A stretch of DNA of 64,000 bases from UBA5078 sp964538025 (GTDB lineage Bacteria; Pseudomonadota; Gammaproteobacteria; Pseudomonadales; Pseudohongiellaceae). The notes beneath the pieces are model-generated. The model saw nothing but the letters and a program-made list of their open reading frames with translations, had not been told where the DNA came from and ran no database searches. Location: NCBI GenBank assembly GCA_964538025.1, contig CAZICZ010000003.1:186001-250000 (forward strand). Reading direction: 5' to 3'. Positions 25,528 to 34,274 of the stretch are shown here, one piece after another (position 1 is the first letter of the stretch; each line of letters starts with the position of its first letter). The translations under genes were made by a program, and so were the position numbers.

Positions 25528-27720
25528 ATGGATGTCTCTTTTCTTCTCGATTCTCTCAATGAACCTCAACGCCAGGCGGTTGCGGCTCCCGCCAATAATC
25601 TTCTGGTGCTGGCGGGCGCAGGCAGCGGCAAGACCCGTGTTCTGGTTCATCGCATTGCCTGGTTAATGCAGATTGAAGGGGTCTCTCCTTTTAGCATTCT
25701 CGCGGTGACATTTACGAACAAAGCTGCCCGGGAGATGCGTCACCGCATCGAAGATCTGCTGCAACAGCCGATGGGAGGGATGTGGGTAGGAACTTTCCAC
25801 GGCCTGGCCCACCGACTCTTGCGTATGCATTGGCGCGAGGCGAATCTCCCGGAAAATTTTCATATCCTGGACAGTGAAGATCAGCTTCGCCTGATCAAGC
25901 GTCTGTGCAAGAACCTGGATCTGGATGAGAGCCGTTGGCCGCCCCGGCAGTGCCAGTGGTACATCAATTCGCAGAAGGATGAGGGGGTGAGGTCCCAGCA
26001 CATTGAGCATTTTGGCGATGAATACAGCCGTCGCCTTGTAGAGCTTTACCGTGCCTACGAGGACGCCTGTCAGCGCGGCGGGATGGTTGATTTTGGCGAA
26101 ATACTGCTGCGTGCCCATGAGCTTTGGCTACAGCACCCCCAGATACTTGCGCATTATCAGCGGCGTTTTCAGCACATTCTGGTCGATGAGTTCCAGGACA
26201 CCAACGCGGTGCAGTACGCCTGGCTGCGCGTGTTGGCGGGGCCCCACAACCATCTCATGGTAGTGGGCGATGACGATCAATCCATTTATGGGTGGCGCGG
26301 CGCCAAGATCGAGAATATTCAGCGCTTCAATCAGGATTTCCCCGGCGCCGATCTCGTGCGGCTTGAGCAGAACTACCGCTCCACGTCCACCATTCTCAAG
26401 GCCGCCAATCGCTTGATCGCCAATAATCAGGGGCGCTTGGGCAAGGAATTATGGACCTCGGACAGTGAAGGCGATCCCATCTCCCTTTATGAGGCCTTCA
26501 ATGAGCAGGACGAGGCACGCTTTATTGCCGAGCGTCTGCAGAGCTGGCTTAACACGGGCAATCGCCTGAGCGATGCCGCCATTTTGTACCGCTCCAATGC
26601 CCAGTCGCGCGAACTCGAGGATGCACTTTTGCGCATTGGCATGCCCTACCGGATTTATGGAGGGCACCGTTTCTATGAGCGACTCGAGATCAAGAATGCG
26701 TTGGCCTATTTGCGCTTGTTACTGAATCGGCACGATGACACGGCCATCGAACGCATCATCAATGTGCCCCCACGGGGAATTGGTGACCAGACGCTGGAGA
26801 TTGTCCGGGGTGTTGCACGCGCGGAGTCCGTGTCGCTGTGGGATGCCGCTCACCAATGCCTTGCCAAAGGCTTGATGGCCGCGCGCGCAGCGACAGCGAT
26901 AGATCGCTTTGTAGCGCTGATCAACGAGCTTGATTCTCACACCCAGCCGCTGAGCCTGGCCAAAAAAGTAGAGTATGTCATTGCCCACAGCGGGCTGATT
27001 CCCTACCACGAAAAAGAGGGAGGCGAAAAAGCGAGTGCCCGCCTCGAAAACCTCGAAGAACTTGTGAATGCTGCGGGCAGTTTTGATGAGCTTGATCCAG
27101 ATGCAGACGCCATGGAGATCGAATCCCGCGAATTTCTTGCCGCGTTTCTTGATCAAGCGTCATTGGATGCCGGTGACGCGCAAGCGGGTGAATCGGAAGA
27201 TGCCGTGCAGTTAATGACGCTTCATTCTGCGAAGGGACTCGAATTTCCTCTGGTTTTTCTGGCAGGCATGGAAGAAGGCCTATTCCCGCACAAAATGTCG
27301 ATGGATGGCATCGCTGGCCTCGAGGAAGAACGCAGGCTGTGTTACGTCGGCATCACTCGCGCAAAGACCAAGCTGGTTTTAACCCATGCCGAATCCCGAC
27401 GTCTGCACGGTGAAGTCACCATCACGCGGCCGTCGCGTTTTATCCGCGAAATTCCAGCAGATCTGCTTGAACATGTCCGGATAAAATCCAGCATTGTACG
27501 CCCTGCTGCCTTTTATGGACGAGCGCCCACCTCACTCAAACAGGAAGATATTCCTGATACCGGCATCGCTCTGGGTGCCCGTGTGCTACACGGAAAATTT
27601 GGTGAAGGAGTTGTGCTTAATTGCGAGGGACATGGCGCGAACGCCCGTGTCCAGGTCCATTTTCAGGACTGCGGCAGCAAATGGCTCGTTCTGGCGTATG
27701 CCAAGCTGGAAGTTCTTTAG
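25528..27720 (+). CDS. uvrD: DNA helicase II (UvrD)
   Basis: UvrD is a 3'-to-5' superfamily 1 helicase used in nucleotide excision and mismatch repair. The 730-residue protein starts FLLDSLNEPQRQAV, with the P-loop AGAGSGKT at residues 29-36, FTNKAAREM near 63, VDEFQDTN near 220, VGDDDQSIYGWRGA near 247, RLEQNYRSTSTIL near 280 and LMTLHSAKGLEFP near 562. The C-terminal region ends with the short UvrD tail (GEGVVLNCEGHG...LVLAYAKL). A LexA-type box lies upstream. It ends two bases before the convergent cyclase gene. Confidence 0.95.
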   Translation: MDVSFLLDSLNEPQRQAVAAPANNLLVLAGAGSGKTRVLVHRIAWLMQIEGVSPFSILAVTFTNKAAREMRHRIEDLLQQPMGGMWVGTFHGLAHRLLRMHWREANLPENFHILDSEDQLRLIKRLCKNLDLDESRWPPRQCQWYINSQKDEGVRSQHIEHFGDEYSRRLVELYRAYEDACQRGGMVDFGEILLRAHELWLQHPQILAHYQRRFQHILVDEFQDTNAVQYAWLRVLAGPHNHLMVVGDDDQSIYGWRGAKIENIQRFNQDFPGADLVRLEQNYRSTSTILKAANRLIANNQGRLGKELWTSDSEGDPISLYEAFNEQDEARFIAERLQSWLNTGNRLSDAAILYRSNAQSRELEDALLRIGMPYRIYGGHRFYERLEIKNALAYLRLLLNRHDDTAIERIINVPPRGIGDQTLEIVRGVARAESVSLWDAAHQCLAKGLMAARAATAIDRFVALINELDSHTQPLSLAKKVEYVIAHSGLIPYHEKEGGEKASARLENLEELVNAAGSFDELDPDADAMEIESREFLAAFLDQASLDAGDAQAGESEDAVQLMTLHSAKGLEFPLVFLAGMEEGLFPHKMSMDGIAGLEEERRLCYVGITRAKTKLVLTHAESRRLHGEVTITRPSRFIREIPADLLEHVRIKSSIVRPAAFYGRAPTSLKQEDIPDTGIALGARVLHGKFGEGVVLNCEGHGANARVQVHFQDCGSKWLVLAYAKLEVL

Positions 27721-27722
27721 GC

Positions 27723-29450
27723 TCACGCCTTGTCATCGAGTTGATCCACAATTTTTCTCAGACGTGCGCGCGTGTCGGGGCTCAGCCGATCGCGCTCCAG
27801 GCTGAGGCTGAGACCCTCGGCCTCCAGCTGAACAACGCTGTCCTGATCCGTCGCCGTTAGCACCCGATAAAGTTGCAAGGGATCTGTCAGTCCCTTCGGG
27901 GTAACCGTTTCCACCGGAATGCATTTGAATGCATTCTTGACAAGCAGATAGGTGTCTTCCGAGATGTAAATGCTGTCGGGCTTTGCATTGGTTTCGATTC
28001 GGCTAGCAAGGTTTACCGATGACCCGATGATGGTGTATTCCATTCTGTTTTCGGTCCCGAAGTTTCCCACGGTGCAGTAACCTGTATGAATACCGATGCT
28101 GATTTTGAAAGGTTTTGTGAATCCGGCTGTTTGCCATTCCGTCTGCAGCTCATTGACGCGCTCCTGCATGGCGACTGCCATTTTGACGCATTCAATGGCA
28201 TCCTCACTGACGCCACGGGAATGGGGATCACCAAAAAATATCATGATGGCGTCCCCAATATATTTGTCCACCGTTGCACCGTAATGCAGTGCAATGCTTG
28301 TCATCTCATTGAGGTATTGATTTAGCAACTGCGTGAGATCTTCCGACTCCATCTTGTCGGTAGTGCCTGTGAAATTGACGATGTCGGAAAAAAAGATCGT
28401 CAGTTTTTTACGGGATGAGCTGAGCGTGACATCTTTTTCGCCTGAGAAAATCGATTCGTAAATCTGAGGCGACAGATACTTGGACAATTTCGTCGAAAGG
28501 CTTTGCAGCATCTCAGCACGGTCTTTTTCCTGTGCCAGTTTCATGCGGTTCTCACTCTCTTCTTTCACCCGCGCAATCATATCCTGCATGCCAATGATCA
28601 TATGGTTAAAGGCGGTTGAGAGTTGACCGATTTCATCGGAACGTTTTACTTCCACGCGTTGCGAATAATCTTGCGTGCGGGTGATTTCACGTGCTGTCGT
28701 GGACAAGGTCAGGATCGGATTCACAATATAGTTGGCGATCACGTAGGCCAAGGTGCCGATAATCAGCACACCGATCACCAGCGCAATGAAAAAGACCCGG
28801 GTCAACGTGTTCAGTACCGAAAAAGCGAAATCCGTTTGCTGGGCAAGGACGACTCGCCAACGATCCGTTTGGCTCAGTGGCTGATCCACCAAAATAAAGT
28901 CGGGAGAATTAAACTGCGCCGGAATTTCTGCATTATTGCCCACCAGCAGATAGCGAAGGGAGTCTCCGCCTGCAAACAAGCGCGTTAAATTCTCTTCCTG
29001 AAACTCCACCAGCAGCACGCCGATCTGCTCGGAATCAAAGGTGGAATTCAGAGGCACCTCTTCGAACCGCTCTCCCGTGAATTGCGATCCGAGCCTAGAA
29101 ATATCACTGCTGGCAACCACTTGTCCCTGCATATCGAGGACATGGAAATCACCGGCCAGCTCAAGGTCCTGTTTCTTCAACAGCAGCAACGTGAAAATGC
29201 GCTGATCGAGGTCACCCGTCAGAATGTCATTCATCACATCCAGTGAACTCAGAAAACGCAGGTCGTTTTTCAGGGAGCGCAGGTTTTGGTCCAGACGATC
29301 GACCGTGATGTCGAGCTGACTCTGCATGTCGAAACGAACCCGCTCCTCTATGTCGGCGCGATAGGCATTTCCGAGGATCACCATAGTGATCACATACGGT
29401 GAAAGGCTCAGCAAAATGAGGATGAGGATCGTTTTGGTTCTAATACTCAT
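27723..29450 (-). CDS. Membrane class III adenylate/guanylate cyclase with periplasmic sensor and HAMP
   Basis: The 575-residue protein has a membrane segment at about 7-27, a periplasmic sensor region to about 217, a second membrane segment at 218-240, a HAMP domain at about 241-293 and a class III cyclase domain at about 345-530. The metal-binding Asp356 (FSDIVNFT) and Asp400 (YIGDAIM), Lys396 for purine binding, and Asn480/Arg484 are present. The usual purine-pocket Asp in IIGDxVN is Ser477 here, which places it near class IIIb but leaves the nucleotide uncertain. Its start overlaps the preceding binding-protein gene by 11 bases. Likely a ligand-responsive second-messenger enzyme. Confidence 0.85.
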   Translation of the reverse strand: MSIRTKTILILILLSLSPYVITMVILGNAYRADIEERVRFDMQSQLDITVDRLDQNLRSLKNDLRFLSSLDVMNDILTGDLDQRIFTLLLLKKQDLELAGDFHVLDMQGQVVASSDISRLGSQFTGERFEEVPLNSTFDSEQIGVLLVEFQEENLTRLFAGGDSLRYLLVGNNAEIPAQFNSPDFILVDQPLSQTDRWRVVLAQQTDFAFSVLNTLTRVFFIALVIGVLIIGTLAYVIANYIVNPILTLSTTAREITRTQDYSQRVEVKRSDEIGQLSTAFNHMIIGMQDMIARVKEESENRMKLAQEKDRAEMLQSLSTKLSKYLSPQIYESIFSGEKDVTLSSSRKKLTIFFSDIVNFTGTTDKMESEDLTQLLNQYLNEMTSIALHYGATVDKYIGDAIMIFFGDPHSRGVSEDAIECVKMAVAMQERVNELQTEWQTAGFTKPFKISIGIHTGYCTVGNFGTENRMEYTIIGSSVNLASRIETNAKPDSIYISEDTYLLVKNAFKCIPVETVTPKGLTDPLQLYRVLTATDQDSVVQLEAEGLSLSLERDRLSPDTRARLRKIVDQLDDKA

Positions 29451-29844
29451 GGATGATTTTCAGGTTGGAGTCCACCATGTCCAGCGGAAGGTAGCCGATG
29501 GCCCCCTTGACCGTTTCAATGAACCGTTTGACTGACTGAAGCGACGCCTGTGTCGGGGGGGGCGACACTCCCTGGAAATGATTGTTCACCCAGTACCGGT
29601 TGATTTCCTCCCGGCTCATGTTCAGGACCTGTGATTCAAAAAGAATCCGCGCCGGATCGTTTCCGAGCGGGTTCACCGGCACAACGCGTGTGTCCCCTTC
29701 AAAGCTTCGCTTCTTGAGGAAATATTCCTTGATGCGAGCAGCATCCATGGCACTGACATCGCTTGTATTGGCCACCACGACTGCGTATTCCGCCGCGTTC
29801 ACGGTGAAGGGCAGCAAGAAAATGAGGACGAGTAAGAGGCGCAT
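29440..29844 (-). CDS. Small PstS-like periplasmic substrate-binding protein
   Basis: The 134-residue protein starts with a signal peptide (MRLLLVLIFLLPFTVNAA, residues 1-18). It then resembles the small phosphate-ABC-transporter-binding-like proteins: VVANTSDVSAMDAARIKEYFLKK, VVPVNPLGNDPARILF, and AIGYLPLDMV near the end. It is about half the length of a true PstS, and no ABC permease or ATPase is near. The start overlaps the porin stop (TGATG) and its stop overlaps the cyclase start, so the three are translationally linked. It may present a ligand to the cyclase sensor domain; that is an inference. Confidence 0.7.
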   Translation of the reverse strand: MRLLLVLIFLLPFTVNAAEYAVVVANTSDVSAMDAARIKEYFLKKRSFEGDTRVVPVNPLGNDPARILFESQVLNMSREEINRYWVNNHFQGVSPPPTQASLQSVKRFIETVKGAIGYLPLDMVDSNLKIIHEY

Positions 29845-30851
29845 CAGAAAAGCACTGAAAATGATCCAACTATGCGGTTGTCTGCCGAGTCGGAATGCCA
29901 CTGGTATTCGAGTTTCAGGGAAATCGGAAACTGGGGTCTGTAGCTGTAGCCCAGAATTCCGATCGTTTCATGCAGGGAGACACGGTCATCCCGAAAGCTT
30001 TCTCCTCTTATGATCATGGCGTGTTGCGGTTTGAACCGGTATTCGGTTTGGGCGTAGACAGATGACGAGGTGCTGGTGTGTACTCCTCTCACCTCGTGAC
30101 GGTCCACCACTGCTTCGGTCAGAAAGCTGAATCTGCCGGTGTCGACCCGCGTGTTGAGTTGGTAGTAACGAGTCTGCTCCCCGGTCTTTTCGCGAAATTG
30201 ACCCGTGCTACCGCCCAGTGTCCACGCATCAGATAGGGATTTTTCCAGCGTGAACCCGTAATGCCGATCCACCTGGAAATTCACGTACTTGGCGTCCATG
30301 TCGCCCGTGTTCTGCAGGTACACGTTGTAGCGAAGCGTTTCATCGAAAGGGGTGTACCCCTGGACGGCGAGTCCCGTGAGGAATTTCGGGAACATCTCTC
30401 GACTGAGCCGGGGGTTGGAGGTCGTTTCCCGTAACACATTAATTGGCTGCAGATTCCAGTAACCGATGGGGGTTATCTGCTTGCCCATCCGGAAAGTGGC
30501 GTAGTCGGAGACTTTATAGTCCGCATAAAGTCGTTCAATTGCGGGCGTGGTATTGCCTCTGTCCCACTGGTTTTCGAAGTCGATTTTGTAGAAATCCACC
30601 GACTCCAGCTCTGCGAGAAAAGAAAGGTTGTCCGTCAGGGATCCGTAGGCAAGGACGGCGACGTCTTCGATGAGAAGCTCGCGGGTATCCTCTCCGACGG
30701 TGAATTCGGTAGAAAAATATCCGCCAATCGTGACTTTTTCATGCGCCTTGTAACCTAGGCCAAGCTCATAGGGGGTTTGTTGAGCGACAACGAGGGAAGC
30801 GTGTAACGCGAGAGGAAGGGCGCTGGCGAAGGCCCACATTCGATATGCCAT
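29844..30851 (-). CDS. Outer-membrane beta-barrel protein (porin-like)
   Basis: The 335-residue protein starts with a signal peptide (MAYRMWAFASALPLALHASLVVA). It then has many alternating strands rich in aromatic residues and ends with Phe, the sorting signature of outer-membrane barrels (SFSVLF). It contains FRMGKQITPIGYWNLQPINVL, a wording seen in porins of the DUF1302/phosphate-selective type. The family is not certain. An earlier in-frame ATG at 30884 would put the signal peptide after 11 charged residues, so 30851 is used. It is the first gene of the porin / binding-protein / cyclase set. Confidence 0.65.
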   Translation of the reverse strand: MAYRMWAFASALPLALHASLVVAQQTPYELGLGYKAHEKVTIGGYFSTEFTVGEDTRELLIEDVAVLAYGSLTDNLSFLAELESVDFYKIDFENQWDRGNTTPAIERLYADYKVSDYATFRMGKQITPIGYWNLQPINVLRETTSNPRLSREMFPKFLTGLAVQGYTPFDETLRYNVYLQNTGDMDAKYVNFQVDRHYGFTLEKSLSDAWTLGGSTGQFREKTGEQTRYYQLNTRVDTGRFSFLTEAVVDRHEVRGVHTSTSSSVYAQTEYRFKPQHAMIIRGESFRDDRVSLHETIGILGYSYRPQFPISLKLEYQWHSDSADNRIVGSFSVLF

Positions 30852-30885
30852 GCTGATTCTCTGTTTCCTGGCGGGTGACCGCACT

Positions 30886-31029
30886 CTACCATCTACCCGG
30901 CGTTAAGGCATCCCGGACATTGACCTCGCGCAAATCAATCCCAAAAGTCGCCTTCGTGGCGTCGATGAAACGCTGTAAATTGACGCCGTCCCCTGAGACG
31001 CGGTACACAGCCCTATCCAGCGAAGCCAT
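30886..31029 (-). CDS. Possible 47-residue small protein
   Basis: Between divergent arfB and the porin gene, a minus-strand frame of 47 codons (MASLDRAVYRVSGDGVNLQR...) ends at TAG at 30886, 34 bases before the porin start. The residue mix and third-position usage look coding-like, and the frame stays open for about 16 more codons upstream (GKRHGKYLTCDGG), so the fragment could be the tail of an eroded gene. No strong ribosome site is seen and no family was recognised. It could be a short upstream gene of the porin operon or chance. Confidence 0.3.
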   Translation of the reverse strand: MASLDRAVYRVSGDGVNLQRFIDATKATFGIDLREVNVRDALTPGRW

Positions 31030-31056
31030 CCCGCCATCGCACGTGAGATATTTGCC

Positions 31057-31482
31057 ATGACGTTTCCCTTGATCATTTCATCCCATGTCGTCATTCCTGA
31101 GGAGGAGGTGACGCTCACCGCGATCCGGGCTCAGGGAGCTGGGGGACAGAACGTCAACAAGGTGTCCTCCGCCATTCATCTTCGCTTTGACATCGAGGCA
31201 TCGTCTCTGCCCCATGCCTACAAACACCGCCTGTTGGCACTCCGGGACTCGCGGATTAGTCGTGAAGGCGTCCTGGTCATCAAAGCACAGCAGTTTCGGC
31301 ACCAGGAACAGAACAGGGAGGACGCGCTGGCGCGGCTACAGGCTCTGGTCCGCAGCGTGGCAGTGCTACCCAAACCCCGCATTGCAACAAAGCCCACACT
31401 GGCGTCTCTGAAGCGCCGACGGGACAAAAAGTTAAACAGGGCCAAAATCAAGCAAATGCGGGGCAATTTGGCTGATTATTAA
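31057..31482 (+). CDS. arfB: Alternative ribosome rescue factor ArfB (peptidyl-tRNA hydrolase)
   Basis: ArfB (YaeJ/ICT1) enters stalled ribosomes and releases the peptide. The 141-residue protein has the catalytic GGQ at residues 29-31 in the setting RAQGAGGQNVNKVSSA, and a long basic C-terminal tail (LKRRRDKKLNRAKIKQMR) that fits the empty mRNA channel. It lacks the codon-recognition domain of release factors, so it is not prfA/prfB. The ATG at 31057 gives the conventional N-terminus. Confidence 0.95.
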   Translation: MTFPLIISSHVVIPEEEVTLTAIRAQGAGGQNVNKVSSAIHLRFDIEASSLPHAYKHRLLALRDSRISREGVLVIKAQQFRHQEQNREDALARLQALVRSVAVLPKPRIATKPTLASLKRRRDKKLNRAKIKQMRGNLADY

Positions 31483-31582
31483 ACAATTTTCCTTCTATCG
31501 ACCACCCATTGAAATGTCTAAAAAGTGAACACGGTGAGACGATTCTGGCACTTCATTTGTTTGATATAGCCATGGATTTGTC

Positions 31583-32773
31583 ATGTTCCAGATCGATATC
31601 CCTACCATTGCCCTCTACGCGTGGTTGACCGACCTGATGTCGATGGTTGCCATCGGCATGTTGTGGCGTATCAATCCGCGCGTTGATGGCATTGCACAGT
31701 TTTTCCAGATGAATGTGGTCAAAGTCATGACCACCAGCATTCAAGTTGGGGACAAGTTATTTCCGGGCTTCATGGGACCGATTTATGTGCCCAATACTGC
31801 CTTGACACTCCTCACTGCCACCCTAGCGCTCGAAGCCTCACTCCGCTTCAGGGGTTATCACTCCAGTACTCGCTGGAAATGGCTGTTTGTTCTGATTCCC
31901 CTGTACTTCCTGTTGTCTTTTGTTGCCGACAAAGACCCCGTTACCCGTGTGTTTGCACATGACTTCGGCAGCTCATCGATTTTGCTGGCAGCGGGCGTGA
32001 CTATGGTATGGAACGTCAATGACAGGAACGAGCGAACCATCTTCACCTTTATTGCTTTTTTCATGTGGTTGTTGGCGGCAGGACTCAGCTTGCGCGGGGT
32101 CATGGCGTTGAACACCAGTTATTCACCGCGTTCTCTCGAGATGCCGTTCAATTCCATTACGTACACGGTTTCAATCATCTGCGTGATTGGGTGGGCCGGA
32201 AGCGTGATTTTTGCGTGCTATTACAGGGTCAACCGTGAAGCACTGCGCCTGTCTCGGGAAGATGGTCTTACGGGGCTCGCGAACCGGCGCAGCCTCGATT
32301 TTCACATGAAGCAAGAATTGGCTAATGGTTATCGCGCCCACCAGCCCTTTGGCATTATCCTGGTCGACCTCAACCGTTTTAAGGAAATCAATGACCTTTA
32401 TGGCCATCCAACTGGCGATGCCGTGCTGGTGGAATTTGCAAGACGACTTACGTCATTTGCCCGAGAGTCCGACGTCACCGGGCGACTGGGAGGCGACGAG
32501 TTTCTCCTGATTGTGCGGGGAGCCCATGCCACTCAAGGTGAGATGGCACTGAAACGTCTGAAGGACACCGTCACAGGGCCGTTTGTCTTTGGCAATACGA
32601 CGCTGATGATCGATATCAGTGCGGGCATGGCCATCTGGCCCAATGACGGTGACAGCGTCGAAGCACTCTACAAATGCGCTGACCGACGGATGTACGAGGA
32701 CAAGGCACACAACCGCAGAATTAGAGACTTCGCACTCTCGGAGGATGCTCCGCAATCCTTTTTTGCGCCGTAA
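31583..32773 (+). CDS. Membrane diguanylate cyclase (GGDEF)
   Basis: The 396-residue protein has about six hydrophobic segments in residues 10-210 and a C-terminal GGDEF domain. The GGDEF signature is at residues 303-307 with an I-site RESD at 294-297, exactly five residues before it, so product inhibition by c-di-GMP is expected. DGLTGLANRR near residue 231 and DLNRFKEINDLYGH near 260 are also intact. The membrane part is not a family I can name and probably senses an unknown signal. The gene stop abuts the convergent yciA stop. Confidence 0.88.
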   Translation: MFQIDIPTIALYAWLTDLMSMVAIGMLWRINPRVDGIAQFFQMNVVKVMTTSIQVGDKLFPGFMGPIYVPNTALTLLTATLALEASLRFRGYHSSTRWKWLFVLIPLYFLLSFVADKDPVTRVFAHDFGSSSILLAAGVTMVWNVNDRNERTIFTFIAFFMWLLAAGLSLRGVMALNTSYSPRSLEMPFNSITYTVSIICVIGWAGSVIFACYYRVNREALRLSREDGLTGLANRRSLDFHMKQELANGYRAHQPFGIILVDLNRFKEINDLYGHPTGDAVLVEFARRLTSFARESDVTGRLGGDEFLLIVRGAHATQGEMALKRLKDTVTGPFVFGNTTLMIDISAGMAIWPNDGDSVEALYKCADRRMYEDKAHNRRIRDFALSEDAPQSFFAP

Positions 32774-33193
32774 TCAGGCTTTGGGAGGAATCTCGATTCG
32801 GCGAGTGCGACCATTTTCATCGATCGCCACGAACACGAAAAGCCCCTCTGCCACTTTGCGTTGGCCATGCTGGGTGATCGAATTGGAAATCCAGACTTCG
32901 ATGTTGATGTGCATTGAACTGCGGCCAATCTCTATGATCTCGGCATAGCAGCTGACGATCGATCCCACACTCACGGGATACAGGAAGGAAACATTCTTGA
33001 TGGCAACAGTGGCGCTTCTGCCTCGCGTTACCTGCTTGGTGGCGATGCCTGCAGCCAGGTCCATCTGAGAAACCAACCACCCGCCGAAAATATCGCCATT
33101 GGCATTCGTGTCCTTGGGCATGGCGAGCGTTTGCAGTGCCAGCTCACCCACTGGTTGCGGATCTAGATCCGCATCTTCCGTTCTCAGTGCCAT
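32774..33193 (-). CDS. yciA: Acyl-CoA thioesterase YciA
   Basis: YciA hydrolyses a broad range of acyl-CoAs. The 139-residue hotdog-fold protein has LQTLAMPKDTNANGDIFGGW, including the Asn-Gly-Asp-Ile-Phe-Gly-Gly motif typical of YciA, then MDLAAGIAT, and a C-terminal IDENGRTRRI segment. The ATG at 33193 starts the annotated family N-terminus. It ends flush with the diguanylate cyclase gene on the other strand, leaving no gap for a terminator. Confidence 0.9.
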   Translation of the reverse strand: MALRTEDADLDPQPVGELALQTLAMPKDTNANGDIFGGWLVSQMDLAAGIATKQVTRGRSATVAIKNVSFLYPVSVGSIVSCYAEIIEIGRSSMHINIEVWISNSITQHGQRKVAEGLFVFVAIDENGRTRRIEIPPKA

Positions 33194-33257
33194 GACTACT
33201 CCTCCGATGGCGTGAGTCAGTGTGACGTCTCAAACAGGTTAGCACACCTCGTTTGAT

Positions 33258-33623
33258 TCAATACATCATGCGCCATGCGCTAATGAGCTGCCAAGTCGTC
33301 AGGAGAAGGAATGCGGACGTGAGCACAAACAACAGCACAAAGGCATAGTACAGCGCGCGAAAACTTGCGCGGCGTACACGCATCAAGAACCGGTCCTGCC
33401 GGTGTGCGGCCGGCGGGACATGACTGAACATCTGGATAAATGCCAGCCCCAGCAGGGCCCAGACAAAAAGAAGCACACTCGGGATCAGCGCGACATCCTC
33501 TGCATCACTGGCAGAGATCAGCAACACCCGACCGACATTAAGCACGGCCAACGCCATGAGCAGGGCCAACAGCCCGCGTACCGGCTGGAGTCGTCTCGCG
33601 ATATGGCACATGCGCTCTAGCAT
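33258..33623 (-). CDS. Small membrane protein, unrecognised
   Basis: The 121-residue product has three hydrophobic segments: about residues 16-36 (LLALLMALAVLNVGRVLLIS), 44-66 and 93-115. Between the second and third lies a basic loop (HRQDRFLMRVRRASFR), so it is probably an inner-membrane protein. A GGGAGGG ribosome site precedes the ATG at 33623, which decides the start over an earlier frame opening at 33650. It is divergent from the next gene. No family was recognised. Confidence 0.6.
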   Translation of the reverse strand: MLERMCHIARRLQPVRGLLALLMALAVLNVGRVLLISASDAEDVALIPSVLLFVWALLGLAFIQMFSHVPPAAHRQDRFLMRVRRASFRALYYAFVLLFVLTSAFLLLTTWQLISAWRMMY

Positions 33624-33715
33624 GAACCCTCCCGCGACTTCACACCCCATCCCGAAAGCAAGGTAACATACGACACTTTGAACAAAGGCCTTCGATTCCG
33701 GATTACGTCACGGCA

Positions 33716-34246
33716 ATGCACACCAACACCCCTGGACAATCGCTTACTCTCCCTCTGCTCGCCGGTCTGCGACCGGATGGTGAAGCCATCGTCGAGCAGG
33801 TGCCTGCCGAACGAGTCATGGACAACTCCGCCCCCACAAACGGACACGCCTCTGCGCAGTATCGCATCCAGCGATCTCCTGCCTTTGTGCGAGGAATTGC
33901 CTCAGGAGATCGCATTGCGTTTCCAGCCAAAAACGCCGCCGGTTTTGATGTCGTCAAGCGCAGCGGAAATCTGTGTGTGCGTATTCTGCGTAAGCATAAC
34001 ATGGCCCCTTTACTCCAGGTGCTGACGCCGGAGCTGGAAATGCTTGATGGCACTCTTGATCTGGAGACTGAGCGTATGGCCGTTTTTAGTATTCATGTAT
34101 CAATCGGGTTTCAGTCGATCGAAGCCGTCCTGGATCGCGTTACAGGTCAGTTTCCCGACTCGGTGTGGTATTACGGCAATGTGTATGATCCGGCCGATGG
34201 CGTGACGCCTCTGAACTGGTGGCACGCGTTCCTGGCTCCCGATTGA
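33716..34246 (+). CDS. DUF4265-like protein
   Basis: The 176-residue soluble protein has a central region (FVRGIASGDRIAFPA, then a basic strand with CVRIL) followed by DSVWYYGNVYDPADGVTPLNW near the C-terminus. The pattern resembles DUF4265 proteins, whose function is unknown. The match is by eye and short. It lies 28 bases before yaaA on the same strand and may be cotranscribed with it. Confidence 0.45.
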   Translation: MHTNTPGQSLTLPLLAGLRPDGEAIVEQVPAERVMDNSAPTNGHASAQYRIQRSPAFVRGIASGDRIAFPAKNAAGFDVVKRSGNLCVRILRKHNMAPLLQVLTPELEMLDGTLDLETERMAVFSIHVSIGFQSIEAVLDRVTGQFPDSVWYYGNVYDPADGVTPLNWWHAFLAPD

Positions 34247-34274
34247 TTTGCAACATCTGTGTAGAGACCCGCGC

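Noticed and set aside
28689..28705. TTTCACGTG word as half of a parS
   Set aside because: Only one half matches and it lies inside the cyclase gene.
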